Of a DNA stretch of 64,000 nucleotides, positions 12,501 to 23,895 are shown piece after piece. Each line of letters starts with the position of its first letter. The first letter of the stretch is position 1. Below the pieces are notes generated by a model. The model worked only from the letters and a program-made list of their open reading frames with translations. It made no database searches and had not been told where the DNA came from. Source of the DNA: Dendrobium chrysotoxum (lineage: Eukaryota; Streptophyta; Magnoliopsida; Asparagales; Orchidaceae); contig CM034314.1 in the NCBI GenBank assembly GCA_019925795.1, forward strand, positions 77,372,780 through 77,436,779. The letters run 5' to 3'. The position numbers and the translations under genes were made by a program.

Positions 12501-13456
12501 AGATTGCTTCTAGGTGGATTATTTTTCCTACAAGTGGCAGAAAGATGACCATAGAGCCCGCATTTATAACATGGTCCAATTAATCTAGGTTGTTTAGTTG
12601 GTTTAGCTCCCATGATTCCCTTTCCTTTGTCAGCATTATGAGTTTCAAAAGTTTTAATTTTAACACCCGATGTTCCCTCAGAAGTTTGAGTTTTTACCCC
12701 ACCAGTTGTTCGTCTCTTATATGTTTCCATAACTTTGTTATGACCCCTTTCCCTTTGATGTTGCTTTTCCACTTTTATAGCCATTCGATATGCCTCGTCA
12801 GTTTTAATAATGTGATGCAAGTTAAGTTGATCTTGAATAGACTATTTCAAACCATTGATGTATCTTGACACAATTTTCTCTTCAGATTCATTCAAATCGT
12901 TTCTGGATTGAAGTTTGTAAAATGTTTCGGTGTATTCTTCAACAGATTGGTTCCTTTGTTTTAAATTATTAAACTCTTGAAATATGGTTCGAGCATGATC
13001 AGTTGGCAAAAATTTCTCTTTCATTTTTTCCTTCATCCTTTCCCAATTTTGGACTTTTTCTTTACCTCTCCTAAGTCTGTTATTTTGAAAATTTTTCCAC
13101 CATGTTAAAGCATGACCAGAAAGTTTTAGGCTAGCAAAACGAACTTTCCTATTTTTCGGTATTTCTTTCCACTCAAAAAACTGGTCAATTTTCTCTATCC
13201 ACTCAAGGAACTGATCGGGTTGCAACTTTCCCTCAAAGTTAGGAACATCTATTTTTATCCCATGATCCCAATTTTTCTATTGTCTATTATGATTTCTAGG
13301 AACCTCTTCTTCACTTTCAGAAGTTTTGACATTAGGATTAGCATTACCATTGTTAACATTTAGATTCGCCATAGCTTCAGCCAAAGTGTTAACTTGTTGT
13401 TGCAAGTTATTCAATTGTTGCATTAGATTTTGCCAATCCCCAGGATTATTAGCCAT
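12500..13456 (-). pseudogene. Element C gag
   Basis: The likely start is the ATG at 13456 (MANNPGDWQNL), in frame with the later pieces 12842-13225 and 12236-12820. The retrotransposon gag core reads LSGHALTWWKNF, and a CCHC zinc knuckle (CYKCGLYGHLSATC) follows near 12545. Two in-frame stops, at about 13278 and 12842, are the only breaks in gag itself. The primer-binding site lies about 105 bp upstream of the start. Confidence 0.85.
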
Positions 13457-13561
13457 TGAAACTTGTTAAGAAAAGTCCCTCCAAAAAAAAAAAAAACGGA
13501 TAAGAAACCACACCAACCACGGACAAAAGCCAACGAAAAATAAACGAAAATCCAAGGAAAA

Positions 13562-13579
13562 GAACTTGCTCTGATACCA
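13562..13579 (-). promoter_or_regulatory. Element C primer-binding site (initiator tRNA-Met)
   Basis: The minus strand reads TGGTATCAGAGCAAGTTC four bases inside the 5' LTR. This is complementary to the 3' end of plant initiator tRNA-Met, the usual primer for chromoviruses. It fixes the orientation of element C. Confidence 0.9.
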
Positions 13580-13583
13580 AAAC

Positions 13584-14712
13584 TGATGCAAGCAAACTAG
13601 AGAGAAAGCCAGATAAAGAGAACAATAGGCAACACTTGCTAAATTAGATTCAAATAGTAGCAATCATCTACCAAACTTCCAAATAAAATAAAAGTTAAAA
13701 CCAATCGAAACAAAAGAAAAAAAATAAAAGGCGCTATCCTCAAAACAACCGTAGGAACGGTTTCCTCACATGTATCGAAAAGTAGGTAAAGTAAAGTATG
13801 TGTTTAGGGCTAGCAAACCAAATGGTCCACCACAGCAAGACCGTCCAACCAACTCCTCCAGCAAATGCTTCCAAATCAGCCAACCGATAACACCAATCGC
13901 TCAAGAAGAAAGGTACAGGTGGAATGTAACTTGTGGAGAGAAGAAGAGGTAAGAAGCCCAGACGAAATAGAGAAGAGAAGGAAACAGAACAAGCTCTCAA
14001 GCTTTTCCAAGAGAAGAAACCCTCAGGTTTTGGTTGCTATGCCAAGCAAATTTCAACAACCTTTCTCATCCAAAATCATCTCATATTTATAGGCACAAGA
14101 AGGAAAACAAATAGCCATAACACCTCCAACTAAACCAATTAGATTTAGGGAAATGAAAGGCCAAGAGTCTCCAACAGCAGCCCCAAAGTTCTGCACATGA
14201 AACAGGACAGAAACAGCCACGGAACAGCCAGAAAACAGCCACGGGAATATCCAGAAAACAGCCACGGAACAGCCCAATGAGGGAACCGAAGAGGCACACA
14301 GGAAACCGAAGAAACAGGCACAGGAAACCAGCAAAGACCACCTAAACCGAGGGTTTAAAGGAGAAACCGAGGAGGCAGCAAGGGGAAAAACGAGAAGGCA
14401 GCAAGGGGAAAAGAAAAGCCACACTCCACCATACCTATTACCATTAATGAGCTTCACCAATACTTTATGCCTTTTAGAATTAATGAGCTAAACTTCAGCT
14501 CACAAAACCAGAACTCCAATATCAGCTCCCAACCGAAAATCAGCATCCACCAAAGGACCCAAGCTAGCAAACCAAGGTCTACCAAGCCCAAAGCACAACC
14601 TACCATGCTCATAGGATGCCTTCCATCATTGGATAGCTAACAAAAAATATAAAATAACTAAAAATAAAATAAAAACTATTGTTCAATAAGAAATACAAAA
14701 AACATGATTGCA
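13584..14712 (-). repeat. Element C 5' LTR, also the 3' LTR of a truncated second unit
   Basis: It matches 7828-8964 with the same TGATGCAAGC start and CATGATTGCA end. It is followed on the right by another polypyrimidine run and pol sequence, not by host DNA. It therefore serves as the shared LTR between a full element and a partial tandem unit. Confidence 0.9.
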
Positions 14713-15514
14713 TAAATTCCCCCCTGGTGGGAAAGTCTCATCTCCGGATGAGAAAGTTTCAGTAACTTTTTGAAAAAGATCAGGATGTCGCTGTTTTAGT
14801 TATTTTTCATCCATCCAAGTGCAATTGGTCAGAGGACGGTTCTTCCATTTTGCCAAGAACCTTTTATGTTCACCATGTCTTGTTTTGGAAACTCTGACAT
14901 CCACAATATCTTCAATCTGTTCATCAACTTTTGCCATAGGAGTAGAGAATGGCAAAGTTTCAATTTTCACAGAATCATCAGAGTCTCCTTCATATAAAGA
15001 AAGGTCAGAAACATTAAATATAGGAGAAGTGTCAACAGAGATAGGGAGATCCAACAAATAGACATTTGTGCCTAATTTTTGAAGTATGTGAAACGGTCCG
15101 AATTTTTTTCTGCTTAACTTTCTAAAGGTACCAACAGGAAATTGTTGGGGACGAAAGTAAGCCATCACTAAGTCACCCACATTGAAAGCAACCTCTCTTC
15201 GATGTTTATCAACAACAGATTTGTATTTAGCATTAGCCTTTTGGAGTTTTTCAAGGACTTGCTGTTGGACAGTCTTTATGTGATCAAAAGTTTCAAAAGC
15301 TTCAACACTGGTTTTGTTTGGTAAAGGCAAGTAGTTTCTATCTAAAATGTGAGGAATAGGTTGGCCATAAAGAATCTCAAAAGGAGTTTTACCAGTTGTA
15401 CGATTAACAGAATTATTGTAAGCAAACTCAGCTTGGGGCAAGACTAAATCCCATTTGGATGGTTTTTCCCCAGCAAGACACCTTAATAAATTTCCCAAGC
15501 TTCGATTGACAACC
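14713..15514 (-). pseudogene. Second, truncated element C internal region (integrase C-terminus)
   Basis: These 802 bp match 8965-9730. They encode the end of the integrase core, the C-terminal domain and the chromodomain-like tail in one open frame (14800-15516), without the 27-bp loss seen in the full copy. Similarity ends after GATTGACAACC at 15514, where LTR B sequence resumes. The rest of this unit, including its own 5' LTR, is deleted. Confidence 0.9.
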
Positions 15515-16979
15515 ATTGACTCTTTCGAGTCCCTTTACCGTTTTGCTCTTTCAAACCCCTTTACCATTTGGCTCTTTCGAGCCCCTTTACCATTTTGGCA
15601 CTCCGCATCAACATGCACAATCTCATGTCATTATTTATAATCTATGCTCAGTCAATTATATGCATAATGATAACCATCATGATTCTTATATCCTTGACTT
15701 AAAACATGAAAACTCCGAATTAAATCATAACAGGAAAGTTTGCTAACACCTAGAAAGAACATCTTGAAAGAAATAAATTCTTCTAACATGATATTTGCAA
15801 AACTGAATTCAAACCATATAAACTTTAAAAAACTTTAAACATTTGCATTTGCAGTTGAATAAAACGAAAGCAAAGCGATATATGAAATTCTTATAATAGA
15901 CATGAATACCTACATTAATCCAAGCACAATGTTTCCTCAAAGTGTCGCTGTTCACACACTTCGTTCACTTTAAATGTCACAACCTAATAATCACATAAAA
16001 GACATGCCACAAAATATTTATCCCTTAGGGTTTAATCATATTCCTAATTATCTAAACTCTTTGTTTTTCATTAAGGGTTCCTTACAACAATTCATAAAAT
16101 TTATAATATTTATTTTAAATTTTCGGATTTATTGAAAACTCTAAATTTTGGAAACTCTAAATTTATCAATTTCCTCAAATTAGTATACCAAAATTATCCC
16201 TAAACATATCTTAATAATTACTTTATTTATTTTCGGATTTATTTAATTAGAAAATTATGAAAAATGAAATTTCTTACAAAAGTTCAAAATTTTGCTTTAG
16301 GAACATTCCTAGGATCCATAGGAATCACTTTAAGAAATTTTGATTTTTAGAAAAAATCCTAATTTTTCAAAACTCAATAAAATTTAGGGAAATTCATTTT
16401 CTACCGTTAAAATATCATTATAAACCTACCCTATTGATTTCGTAAGGAAATTTGAAGTTTTAGCAAAACCCTAAAATCTTTCCCTCCAAAAATTGTGAGA
16501 TTGAGAGGGATTTACTTCAAAGAAAACATTGCTTCTTCTTCTCCTTAGTCTCCTCTACGATTCCCTCAAAATTTCTCGTCGGAAAATTGTTGCCGGAGCC
16601 GTGCCCTAGCCTCCCCCGTCGCCTCTTCCGCTCACGTCCGCCCCCTCTTGTTCGGCCGAATGGAGAAAATGAGGGAGGAGGGGTTCGGTTTTACCAATAT
16701 AGGGAGAAAGGGATTTCCAAAAGACCTCCTTGCCCTCACTTAAACCACATTCGCTTTAGTATTCACTAGGGGTAAAATAGGCATTTTTGAACTTCTAATT
16801 TTTATCTCTCTCAAACTAATCAAAATTAAATATAAGTTTTATATATCAAATTTCTCAGAATTTTGTGTATATAAAATTATTTTCGTTAATTTCCGTTAAC
16901 TTTGATTTTTCACTTAAGTTTCGTCGCGACGCATCAAAAAGCGTGCGACGACCTACGATCGTCGTTTTCGGGTTTTACA
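15515..16979. repeat. LTR B, right part
   Basis: It begins with three imperfect copies of a roughly 27-bp unit (CTCTTTCGAGTCCCTTTACC-like, 15520-15602), runs through AT-rich DNA, and ends GGGTTTTACA followed by the AGAAA duplication. It has no coding sequence of its own. The small plus-strand frame at 16587 is not supported. The junction with element C at 15514/15515 probably removed some B sequence as well as part of C. Confidence 0.7.
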
Positions 16980-16984
16980 AGAAA
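16980..16984. repeat. Target-site duplication AGAAA, right copy (insertion B)
   Basis: It is identical to 7183-7187 and directly follows the TTTTACA end of LTR B. Confidence 0.9.
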
Positions 16985-17987
16985 AGTGAGTCGTCCTGTA
17001 AGGGCCACTTGAACTACTTCCCCTGGCTCCTCTATCTTGGTACTTCTGATCTTCCATCAGCTGTGCAGCTCCATTGCCTCTCCCAAATAACGAGACCTCA
17101 TGATCCTCACTGCAACTCTGATCTTGGATTTGAGTCCCTTCATGAAGTTACCTTCCGAAGTACTCTCCGATAGTCGCTCCACTCGACTGGCCAAGTGTTT
17201 AAATCTCTTGCGGTAGTCTGTCACTGATCTGTCATGCACTAGTGCAAAGAACTGCTCACAGAAGTCCTCTCTCATGTTGATTCGGAAACGTTCCAATAAG
17301 CATTCCTTGAATTTCATCCAACTCCGTATGGGTCTCCTTTGGCCCCTCCACTGGTACCAAGACAACGCCTTCCCCTCCAAACATAAGCTTGTTTCTGTCT
17401 ATTTTTCCTCCTGCGTCAGTCCATGAACGGTGAAATACCTCTCCACCTTGTAAATCCACCAGTGTGCTTCCTCCCCTACAAAAATGGGCATTTTCAGCTT
17501 CCACACCTTCGTATCTCCTCTGTTTCCCCATATTCCTGCATAATTTCCCCTTTCCCAAGTGTTTGGCTCTCCCCAAGTCTCCTAATCTTCCCTTCCACAC
17601 TCATACCCAAACCCCTCTTCGCTTTCTCCCCTCCTTTCTCCAAAATCAGCACCCTTCCTACCATAATCCCCTTCTTTTCTCTACCAACCAGCACCCCTTG
17701 ATTCATGCCCCCCATAACCACGCCTCTCTCCATACCTTCCACCATTCTCCTCCATGATTTCCACATTATTGTCCCTTTTACGAAATTCAGAATTCATAGT
17801 TCTCCCCACCGGTCTTTTTGTCTCCGATGCTGCCGTTTGAATTTGATTTTCTAATATCTTCTTCACCATCTCATGAAAATCGGAAACTGTCTTCCACGGA
17901 TGAAATTCAATCTTCCACCGTTGCTTTCATTTGACTCATCTTCCCTTCAAGGCGTTCCTCCAACGTATCTACCTTCTTGGCCTCCAT
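16985..17987 (-). pseudogene. Element A gag, N-terminal part
   Basis: Gag starts at the ATG at 17987, with a coiled-coil-like beginning (MEAKKVDTLEERLEGKM), about 120 bp below the primer site. The gag core is in 17057-17380 (ALSWYQWRGQR, then FMKGLKSKIR). Frameshifts and stops split it. Its C-terminal continuation lies on the other side of insertion B at about 7182. Confidence 0.8.
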
Positions 17988-18107
17988 CAATACCCGAATT
18001 TTTGTAGGTTTGAAAAATCTGGATATTGACCCAAAAAAGCAAAAAATCCATTCCTTAGGCCAAAAAACAGAGGCTGATTTTCCAGAAAATAGATCACAAA
18101 CGGTATC

Positions 18108-18127
18108 AAAATCTGCTTTGATACCAA
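18108..18127 (-). promoter_or_regulatory. Element A primer-binding site
   Basis: The minus strand reads TTGGTATCAAAGCAG two bases from the LTR end. It resembles the complement of initiator tRNA-Met with one mismatch to the site in element C. It shows that 18130-18614 is the 5' LTR of a minus-strand element. Confidence 0.8.
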
Positions 18128-18129
18128 TT

Positions 18130-18614
18130 TGTTAGGAAATACCTGTAGATCTCAAGTAAACCCTAACAAGAGAGACAAAAATAGCAAGACGAACCACAAA
18201 TCCGATGGGAAAACAAGCAAAATAATAGTTTTTATTGAAGAAATCAAACTAACGGAAGAAATAATAGCAAGATACAATTGATCGTCATTTCGAGAGGAGG
18301 ATCTATTTCTCCCAATCCCTAGACGCCGCTAGAGCCCGAGTCTCTAAACTCCAAGAACAAAACAACCACAATAGTCATACATAACCCTAACCCTAATCTC
18401 TCTTCCTACTTAAAGCATGCAAATAATCCTCCTAGGCAAAGTTACTCAGTTAGCCCTAGTCGCTCCTACCCTTTCTATTTGAAATCCTGAATGGGGCCCA
18501 CCCATGCTTGGGCGGCAACTTCAAGGGGCCGGACCCTTGGTCCGCCTCCTATAAACCTGGACCGGCCCTTAGCAAGGGGCCGGCTGGACCGGTCCATGAG
18601 GGACCTGTCTAACA
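18130..18614 (-). repeat. Element A 5' LTR
   Basis: It starts TGTTAG and ends CTAACA on the plus strand, is 485 bp long, and adjoins the primer site. It is slightly longer than the solo copy at 2083-2544, which lacks about 20 bp of the GGCCGG-rich stretch near 18535. Confidence 0.85.
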
Positions 18615-18619
18615 AAATA
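18615..18619. repeat. Target-site duplication AAATA, right copy (element A)
   Basis: AAATA follows the CTAACA end of the 5' LTR and matches 2078-2082. The same bases also follow the solo LTR at 2545-2549. Confidence 0.85.
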
Positions 18620-20076
18620 CTATCATGTGAGTGAAAATTAGCTGTCTATTCTCTCTATCAAGTACGTAAATTTAGAAGTGGAGTGGGTCATTTTCTTTTG
18701 AATTTTGTGTAGAAGAATATGATCTCCTGAAGGCTTTCTTCCTAATTCATCGGAGACCAGTTGAATTTTCATAAAGCACTCCTTGAAAGAAATAAACAAC
18801 AAACTTTTTGTCGGCCCACTAATAAAGAAAGTTGGGGGAAATGCCCTAATAATTTAGGTACTTCCACATACGGGTTCACTATAAAATGGATACCACTTAC
18901 GGGTGCAGTCGAAAATCAAACAATAGGAAGGACATAACACAAAGAAAAGAGGATACCCAACTTGAACAAGAAGGAACAATGTATACATCAATAACAAGCC
19001 AAAAAAGTAAAACATAATCTAATCAAAGAAAGGCATTTAGATACTAACGAGAACCTAAAGTTTGATGGGACAATGACACCTTTAAGGGATAGGAATAATA
19101 ATCAACCATGAAATAATACATAAGCCTTTTCACAACAAACAAAATAGAAATGATAGTTGTTGACCTCAATACTAGTGTCATGGTAGGGTTGACCGCTCAT
19201 GATAAGTTTCGAAAGTGAAAGAGCATGATGCGCACAAAACTTACCCGATGCACGTCGACCAAAATTCCAAATCGTTAAAATGACTTCTGTTCGCGAAGCG
19301 GATAACGCCAAGGCATTCAGAATAACTAAGATTGACACTCATATTGGTCGGGGTTGTCGATGGACAAAAATCACAATTTTGTGCTCGCGAATTGAGGCAG
19401 TATCGACAAGCGTGGCGATGACAAGGACGATGTGACAATCGAGTTGAGACACAATTAATTAAAAAAAGTTCATATCAATTTTATATTTTAAATTAATTAA
19501 AAATAGTTATTAAAAAAGAATTTAAAAAAGACTTAAATACCCTCACTTAAATCCCTCTTGACCCAACCATCTCTCTCCCTTATGACATATCTACATACCA
19601 CCCAACTCACGCGGCTCCCTCTCCTTCTCGGCTCCCGCTCTCTCTCGCGTGAACTAGCCACTGCCAGCTCTAAGGTAACTTCTCCCCTTTCTCCTTTTCC
19701 ATCTCCTTCATCTTCTTCTTTCTTTCTCCTTCTTCCATCCTCCTCCATTTCTTCTTGCTCCCTCATTTTCTCGTCCTCTTCTCCTCCTTCCCCACCATCT
19801 TCTTCCTCTATCTTCCTAAACCTAATCTTAACCCTAATTTTTCAATTTTACTCTCCACATTCCTTAAATACTTATCATCTCTTCTAAACCTAGAGAGGGA
19901 AATTTTTCTCTATAGAAATAGAAGAAATTCATAATTTCTCTTCAAACATTTCCCTCTCCACACTTCCCTCACTAGATAGAGAAAATTGTATCCTTTCTTT
20001 CTCCCTCGCTAGTTTCATCTTCATAATCATCACCCCCCTACACCATTCCCACCAAAGCCTAGACCATCCTCATAAT
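18620..20076. repeat. Flank copy F2 (matches 2545-4072)
   Basis: This is the flank into which element A inserted. Unlike F1 it continues without a break beyond the duplicated part. From about 19157 it forms the left arm of a large inverted repeat. It holds a pyrimidine-rich tract at 19550-20040. No gene was recognised. Confidence 0.75.
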
Positions 20077-20640
20077 CATGTACTTGAAGATCAGTGACTG
20101 TTTTTCTTGGCAGACAGAAATTAAAATTTTCGGCCGCAGTGGCACTTGACACCTATCATGATTGTTTTTCTTGATAAGCAGCAAGCCTAGCATACCCTGA
20201 TTAGTCCCCTACGCGGGGATGATGATTCTTCCTAAGGTGACATCGACTCTTCCTATGCCATCACTTTATTCAGACTGAGCAAAACCGTGCCTCATTTGGG
20301 AAGTGGTACAAAGAAGATGATATCATTTCTGCTGAAATGAAGAAGCCTTGCAATTTTTTAGTAAAAGATAAGATGAAGGCAGAATATTCAGATTTTGATT
20401 GCGACTATGAGTCCACTTACGCAAGCAAAGTACGATGTATCTTCTCAAGTAGAATATGTGACATGTCGATCTCGAAAAGCACATTCGTGGTTACGTCTCT
20501 CCCTCCGCGACTCTCGTGAGATGCATAACGTCGAAGAACTCAAAATATTTTACACACCTCCTTTAAGTAAAAATACTAGGTCAAAGAGTTTATTCTACAA
20601 GCTCGACAACCAATCAAAATTCTCTTGTTGACATTCTCCA
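20077..20640 (+). pseudogene. Degenerate Tat-type pol linker fragment
   Basis: The translation around 20395-20631 (VEELKIFYTPPLSK, then SLFYKLDNQ) parallels the protease-to-reverse-transcriptase linker of the large element at about 39290-39380 (VEELITFYVPPPKK, then SLFYSIGKL). It is therefore a scrap of a related Tat-lineage element. No catalytic domain is left. It lies in the spacer of the inverted repeat. Confidence 0.65.
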
Positions 20641-20829
20641 GTTTTGTAGAATAGGGCTACATCGGGATGTGCTAGGTCTTCCCGCCTACCAAGAAAGACT
20701 GTCACTATAGATGTTAGGTGACACCGCAACTAAAATTTTCAATACCTGCCTCCTAAAAAGAGCAGCCACGGGTCTTCAAGTATCTGTTTACAAAGCATGG
20801 CATTTTCTTGCCTGCCAAGAATGGCGATC

Positions 20830-21190
20830 ATGGGTACATAGTTTTTCTTATATAACAAATTTCTCCGCTTGCTAAGCAAGGCAGTCATGAGTACTTATCT
20901 TCATGCAAACAAATTTCTCTATCTGCCAAGAAAGGCGGTTATTGGTACTTATTTTCATACAAGCAAATTTCCCCGCCTATCAAGAAAGACAGTCATGAAT
21001 ACTTGTTTTCATGCAAATAAATTTTCCCGTCTACTAAGAAAGACGATCACATGTACTTATTTTCATGCATATAAAATTTTCTGTCTGTTAAGAAAGGCGA
21101 TCATGGGTACTTATTTTCATGCAAACAGATTTTCTCTCCTTCCAAAGAAGGTGGTCATGGGTACTTATTTTTATGCATTGACCTCAAGAT
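20830..21190 (+). repeat. 54-bp tandem repeat, about six copies
   Basis: A unit containing GTACTTATTTTCATGCAA and a dyad CCGCC...GGCGG recurs about every 54 bp. Because 54 is a multiple of three, one frame stays open (20869-21216) and shows an 18-residue period (TYFHANKF...RK). The copies differ by point changes. I regard the frame as a by-product of the repeat and not as a gene. Confidence 0.8.
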
Positions 21191-22360
21191 GCGCAGCGAT
21201 GATGGCAAGACAATAGTGATGATGATGATACCTGCGACTCACGAAGAAATTTAATTTAATTAATTTTTTAAAAAAATATTTATGGGATGGAGACTAGAGA
21301 GAGAGAGAAAAAGAGAGGAATTTCTCTCTTTCTAGAGAAAGAAAAAGAGTGGAAAGAGAGATATAGGTTATGTTTTGGTGGGAATGTTGTCGGAGGGTGA
21401 TGATTGTGGGGAGAATGATGTTATCAAGAGAAAATATCTTTTCCTTCAATTTCAGAGAAAGTTAGGATGGAATTTTTTTCTCTCTAAGTAGAGATAAAGA
21501 GGGAATGAGGGTGAGAGGAGATGTTTGAGGCAGGAGAAATATTTGAAGAGAGAAATTATAAATTTTCTCTCTTTAAGTCTATAGAGAGAAAGTAAAGAAT
21601 GACGAGGCCTTTTGGTTTGGAGGGTGTAGGAGGTGTTTAGGAAGCTTTTTTGTAAAGAGATGATAGGGATTTGAGCAAAAATTGAAAAATTAGGGTTAGG
21701 ATTAGGTTTAGGACGATGGAGGAAGAAGATATGTGTGTGTGTGTGTGGGGGGGGGGGAAGAGAGAATGAGGGAGGAAGGCGAAGAAAGAAAGGAGAAAGA
21801 AAGAAGAATAAGAAGAAGGAGGAGGAGAAAGGGGAGGAGTTACCCTGGACGGCTGGCGGTGGCGGGAAGAGGTTGGTGATAGCTGGTTCACGCAAGAGAG
21901 AGTGGAGTCGAGAGGTAGAGGGGGTCGTGTCTGGATATGTCGTGAGGGAGAGAGAGGGATGATTGGGTAATGAGCGATTTAAGTGAGGGTATTTAGTTTT
22001 TTTAATTACGATTTGTACTTAATTTTAAATATAAAATTGATATGAATTTTTTTTATTAATCGCAATTCGACTCGATCACCATGTCGTCATTGTTGTCTTC
22101 ATGCTTGTCGATATTGCCTCGATTCGCATGCATAGGATTATGATTTTTGCTGATCAACAACCCGACTAATATGGGTATCGATCTTAGCTATTTTCGTTGC
22201 CCTGGATGCCTTGACACTATCCGTTTCGCGAACGGAGGATATTTCGACGATTTGTAATCTTTGTTGACGCATGTCGGGTCAGTGTCCTACGACAACGCGC
22301 TCTTTCGCTTTCGAAACTCACCGTGTGCGGTTGACCCAACACTAGTATTGAGGTTAACAA

Positions 22361-22567
22361 TTTGCTTTATATAACCCAGTTGAATTTGCAAACTTGGACT
22401 GCGAGTTTTCAAGGTTTGGCTTCTGATGCATTCAGGGCTTTACTTTTCAGTCTATTTCTCGCTCATCGGTCCTTTTGCTATATCACATAGGTTTACATGT
22501 TTTCCTAAAACTATGAATGAGAAAAGAAAAAAAGATTCTTTCCTGTAAATTAAGAATTAGAAACATG

Positions 22568-22653
<86 letters not shown>

Positions 22654-23572
22654 ACATCACCACTAATTACCTGACAATTACAATGCCAAGCTTATCTTTA
22701 AACCTATTTACCATGCATACTTTGGACTTTTAGCATATATGTGGCGTGTGCAAGCCAATATTATTAGATCTTAATTTGTTTTTTTTGTTTGCTTCTTTTA
22801 TGCATATCCATTTACTTGGAAAAATAGATATATTTATTAGAACACGTAAGAGAAAGTTCCCATAAAACATAATCCATCAAACATTTTACTCCAAATATCA
22901 CAATTACTTGCGTAGAGAAGAAAAATTTTAAACCTAGGATGGCTAAGGGGTTATGCATTTAGTGTTTGCTAGTTATTATGACTGTCATACTATTTTTTGA
23001 TGTATTATTTTATTGTGAAATATAATGAGGTTTAATTTTAATCCAGGGGTGTTTTTAGTTTACATTATTTGGGATTTAAAGCCTTTATTGAATTAAATGT
23101 GTTTTATATTCTTAAAGGATATATGAAGAGCCCATGGAATGTCCTTTGTTTGTTTTGAAGCAAGTTTATCATTCACGTGTCTTTGGATCCAATGATATAA
23201 ATATTCCACATTCTAGGGTGACATGACATATCATTGCGTCAAAAGCAATAAAATTGTTTTTTAGGTATTTTATTTATTCTCTTAATATTGAGATAGGAGA
23301 GAATTTTGCTTAATTGAGTAATTAAAATTTACCTTATAGATTTCACCTAGAATTTGATTAAATTCATCTAATTGGATAAGTGAATTTCAGGTCAAAGGCT
23401 TCTAAAAAGATTTAGAAGCTTGATTTAATTTAATTTAGAAGAATGAGATAACTCACTAATTTTGGCTACAAGAGAAATCTAAAGTTTGGGTATATATATA
23501 TGAAAGTTCACCAACTTAATGGGTTAAATATTTGGGGCTTGGCTTTGAGCCAAAGAACAATGAGACTCTTAC
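22361..23572. repeat. (TA)n microsatellite (22569-22649) in otherwise featureless AT-rich DNA
   Basis: A pure TA run of about 80 bp lies at 22569-22649. The remaining bases up to 23572 are AT-rich with no domain, LTR or splice pattern that I could support. Confidence 0.8.
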
Positions 23573-23895
23573 TGTCACAATCCAATCCGACCAGGATGGG
23601 TCCTATCGTGTTGAGCTGTGACTGGCAAATCCTAAGATCTATTTCTGCCAACACATTGAAATAAATGACGAACTACAGAGCTACTAAACTATCCAAATAC
23701 TGAAAAACTCATCCATAAAGTTTCTTTCATTCATCAAAATAAATATTTACACTACAGTACATGGCTATAGGCAAGAGCTACAGAACTGAAAATTTAATTA
23801 GCCATGACTATACGAAAATCAAAAGTGCAAAATACCTATGATCTCAAATTTGATCATAAACTGCTAGTCCACAACCTCTTTTCCCTTCCTAGATC

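Larger units (their letters stand above)
7828..14712 (-). mobile_element. Element C: CRM-like Ty3 chromovirus, full length but dead
   Basis: Two LTRs of about 1.13 kb (7828-8964 and 13584-14712) enclose a 4.6-kb internal region read right to left: an initiator-tRNA-Met primer site, gag, protease, reverse transcriptase, RNase H, integrase and a chromodomain-like tail. The reverse transcriptase motifs (EWLVMPFGLSNAPSTFM and VVVYFDDILIYN) resemble the CRM group of chromoviruses. The left flank ends in ATAAT. There is no matching duplication directly after 14712 because a second, truncated internal region follows. Stops and frameshifts break every domain. Confidence 0.85.
4073..18614 (-). mobile_element. 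Element A: Ty3/gypsy chromovirus-type retrotransposon, 3'-truncated
   Basis: The element reads right to left: 5' LTR (18130-18614), primer site, gag (about 17987 downward), protease, reverse transcriptase, RNase H, then integrase cut off at about 4073. Its 3' LTR and the integrase C-terminus are missing. Gag-pol is interrupted by the nested block 7188-16979. Many in-frame stops make it a dead copy. The reverse transcriptase phrase MPFGLTSAPATFQSLMN resembles the Reina group of chromoviruses; that clade call is tentative because no chromodomain is present to support it. Confidence 0.8.
19157..22360. repeat. Large inverted repeat with about 0.9-1.0 kb arms
   Basis: The left arm (19157-20056) and the reverse complement of the right arm (21375-22360) share the terminal phrase ACCTCAATACTAGTG, the GTTTCGAAAG box, the ATCACAATTTTG/CGCGAATTGA stretch and the pyrimidine-rich tail down to CATTCCCACCAAA. 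The arms differ by substitutions and indels. The 1.3-kb spacer holds a Tat-like pol fragment and a 54-bp tandem repeat. It could be a foldback or TIR-type element carrying captured DNA, or two LTR-like units in inverted order. I found no clear target duplication. Confidence 0.75.

Noticed and set aside
21452..21962. Pro/Ser/Phe-rich and Glu/Lys/Gly-rich frames in a purine-pyrimidine tract
   Set aside because: They are composition artefacts of the GA-rich arm of the inverted repeat, which includes a TG/G run. The same occurs at 3524-3775 and 19533-19887.
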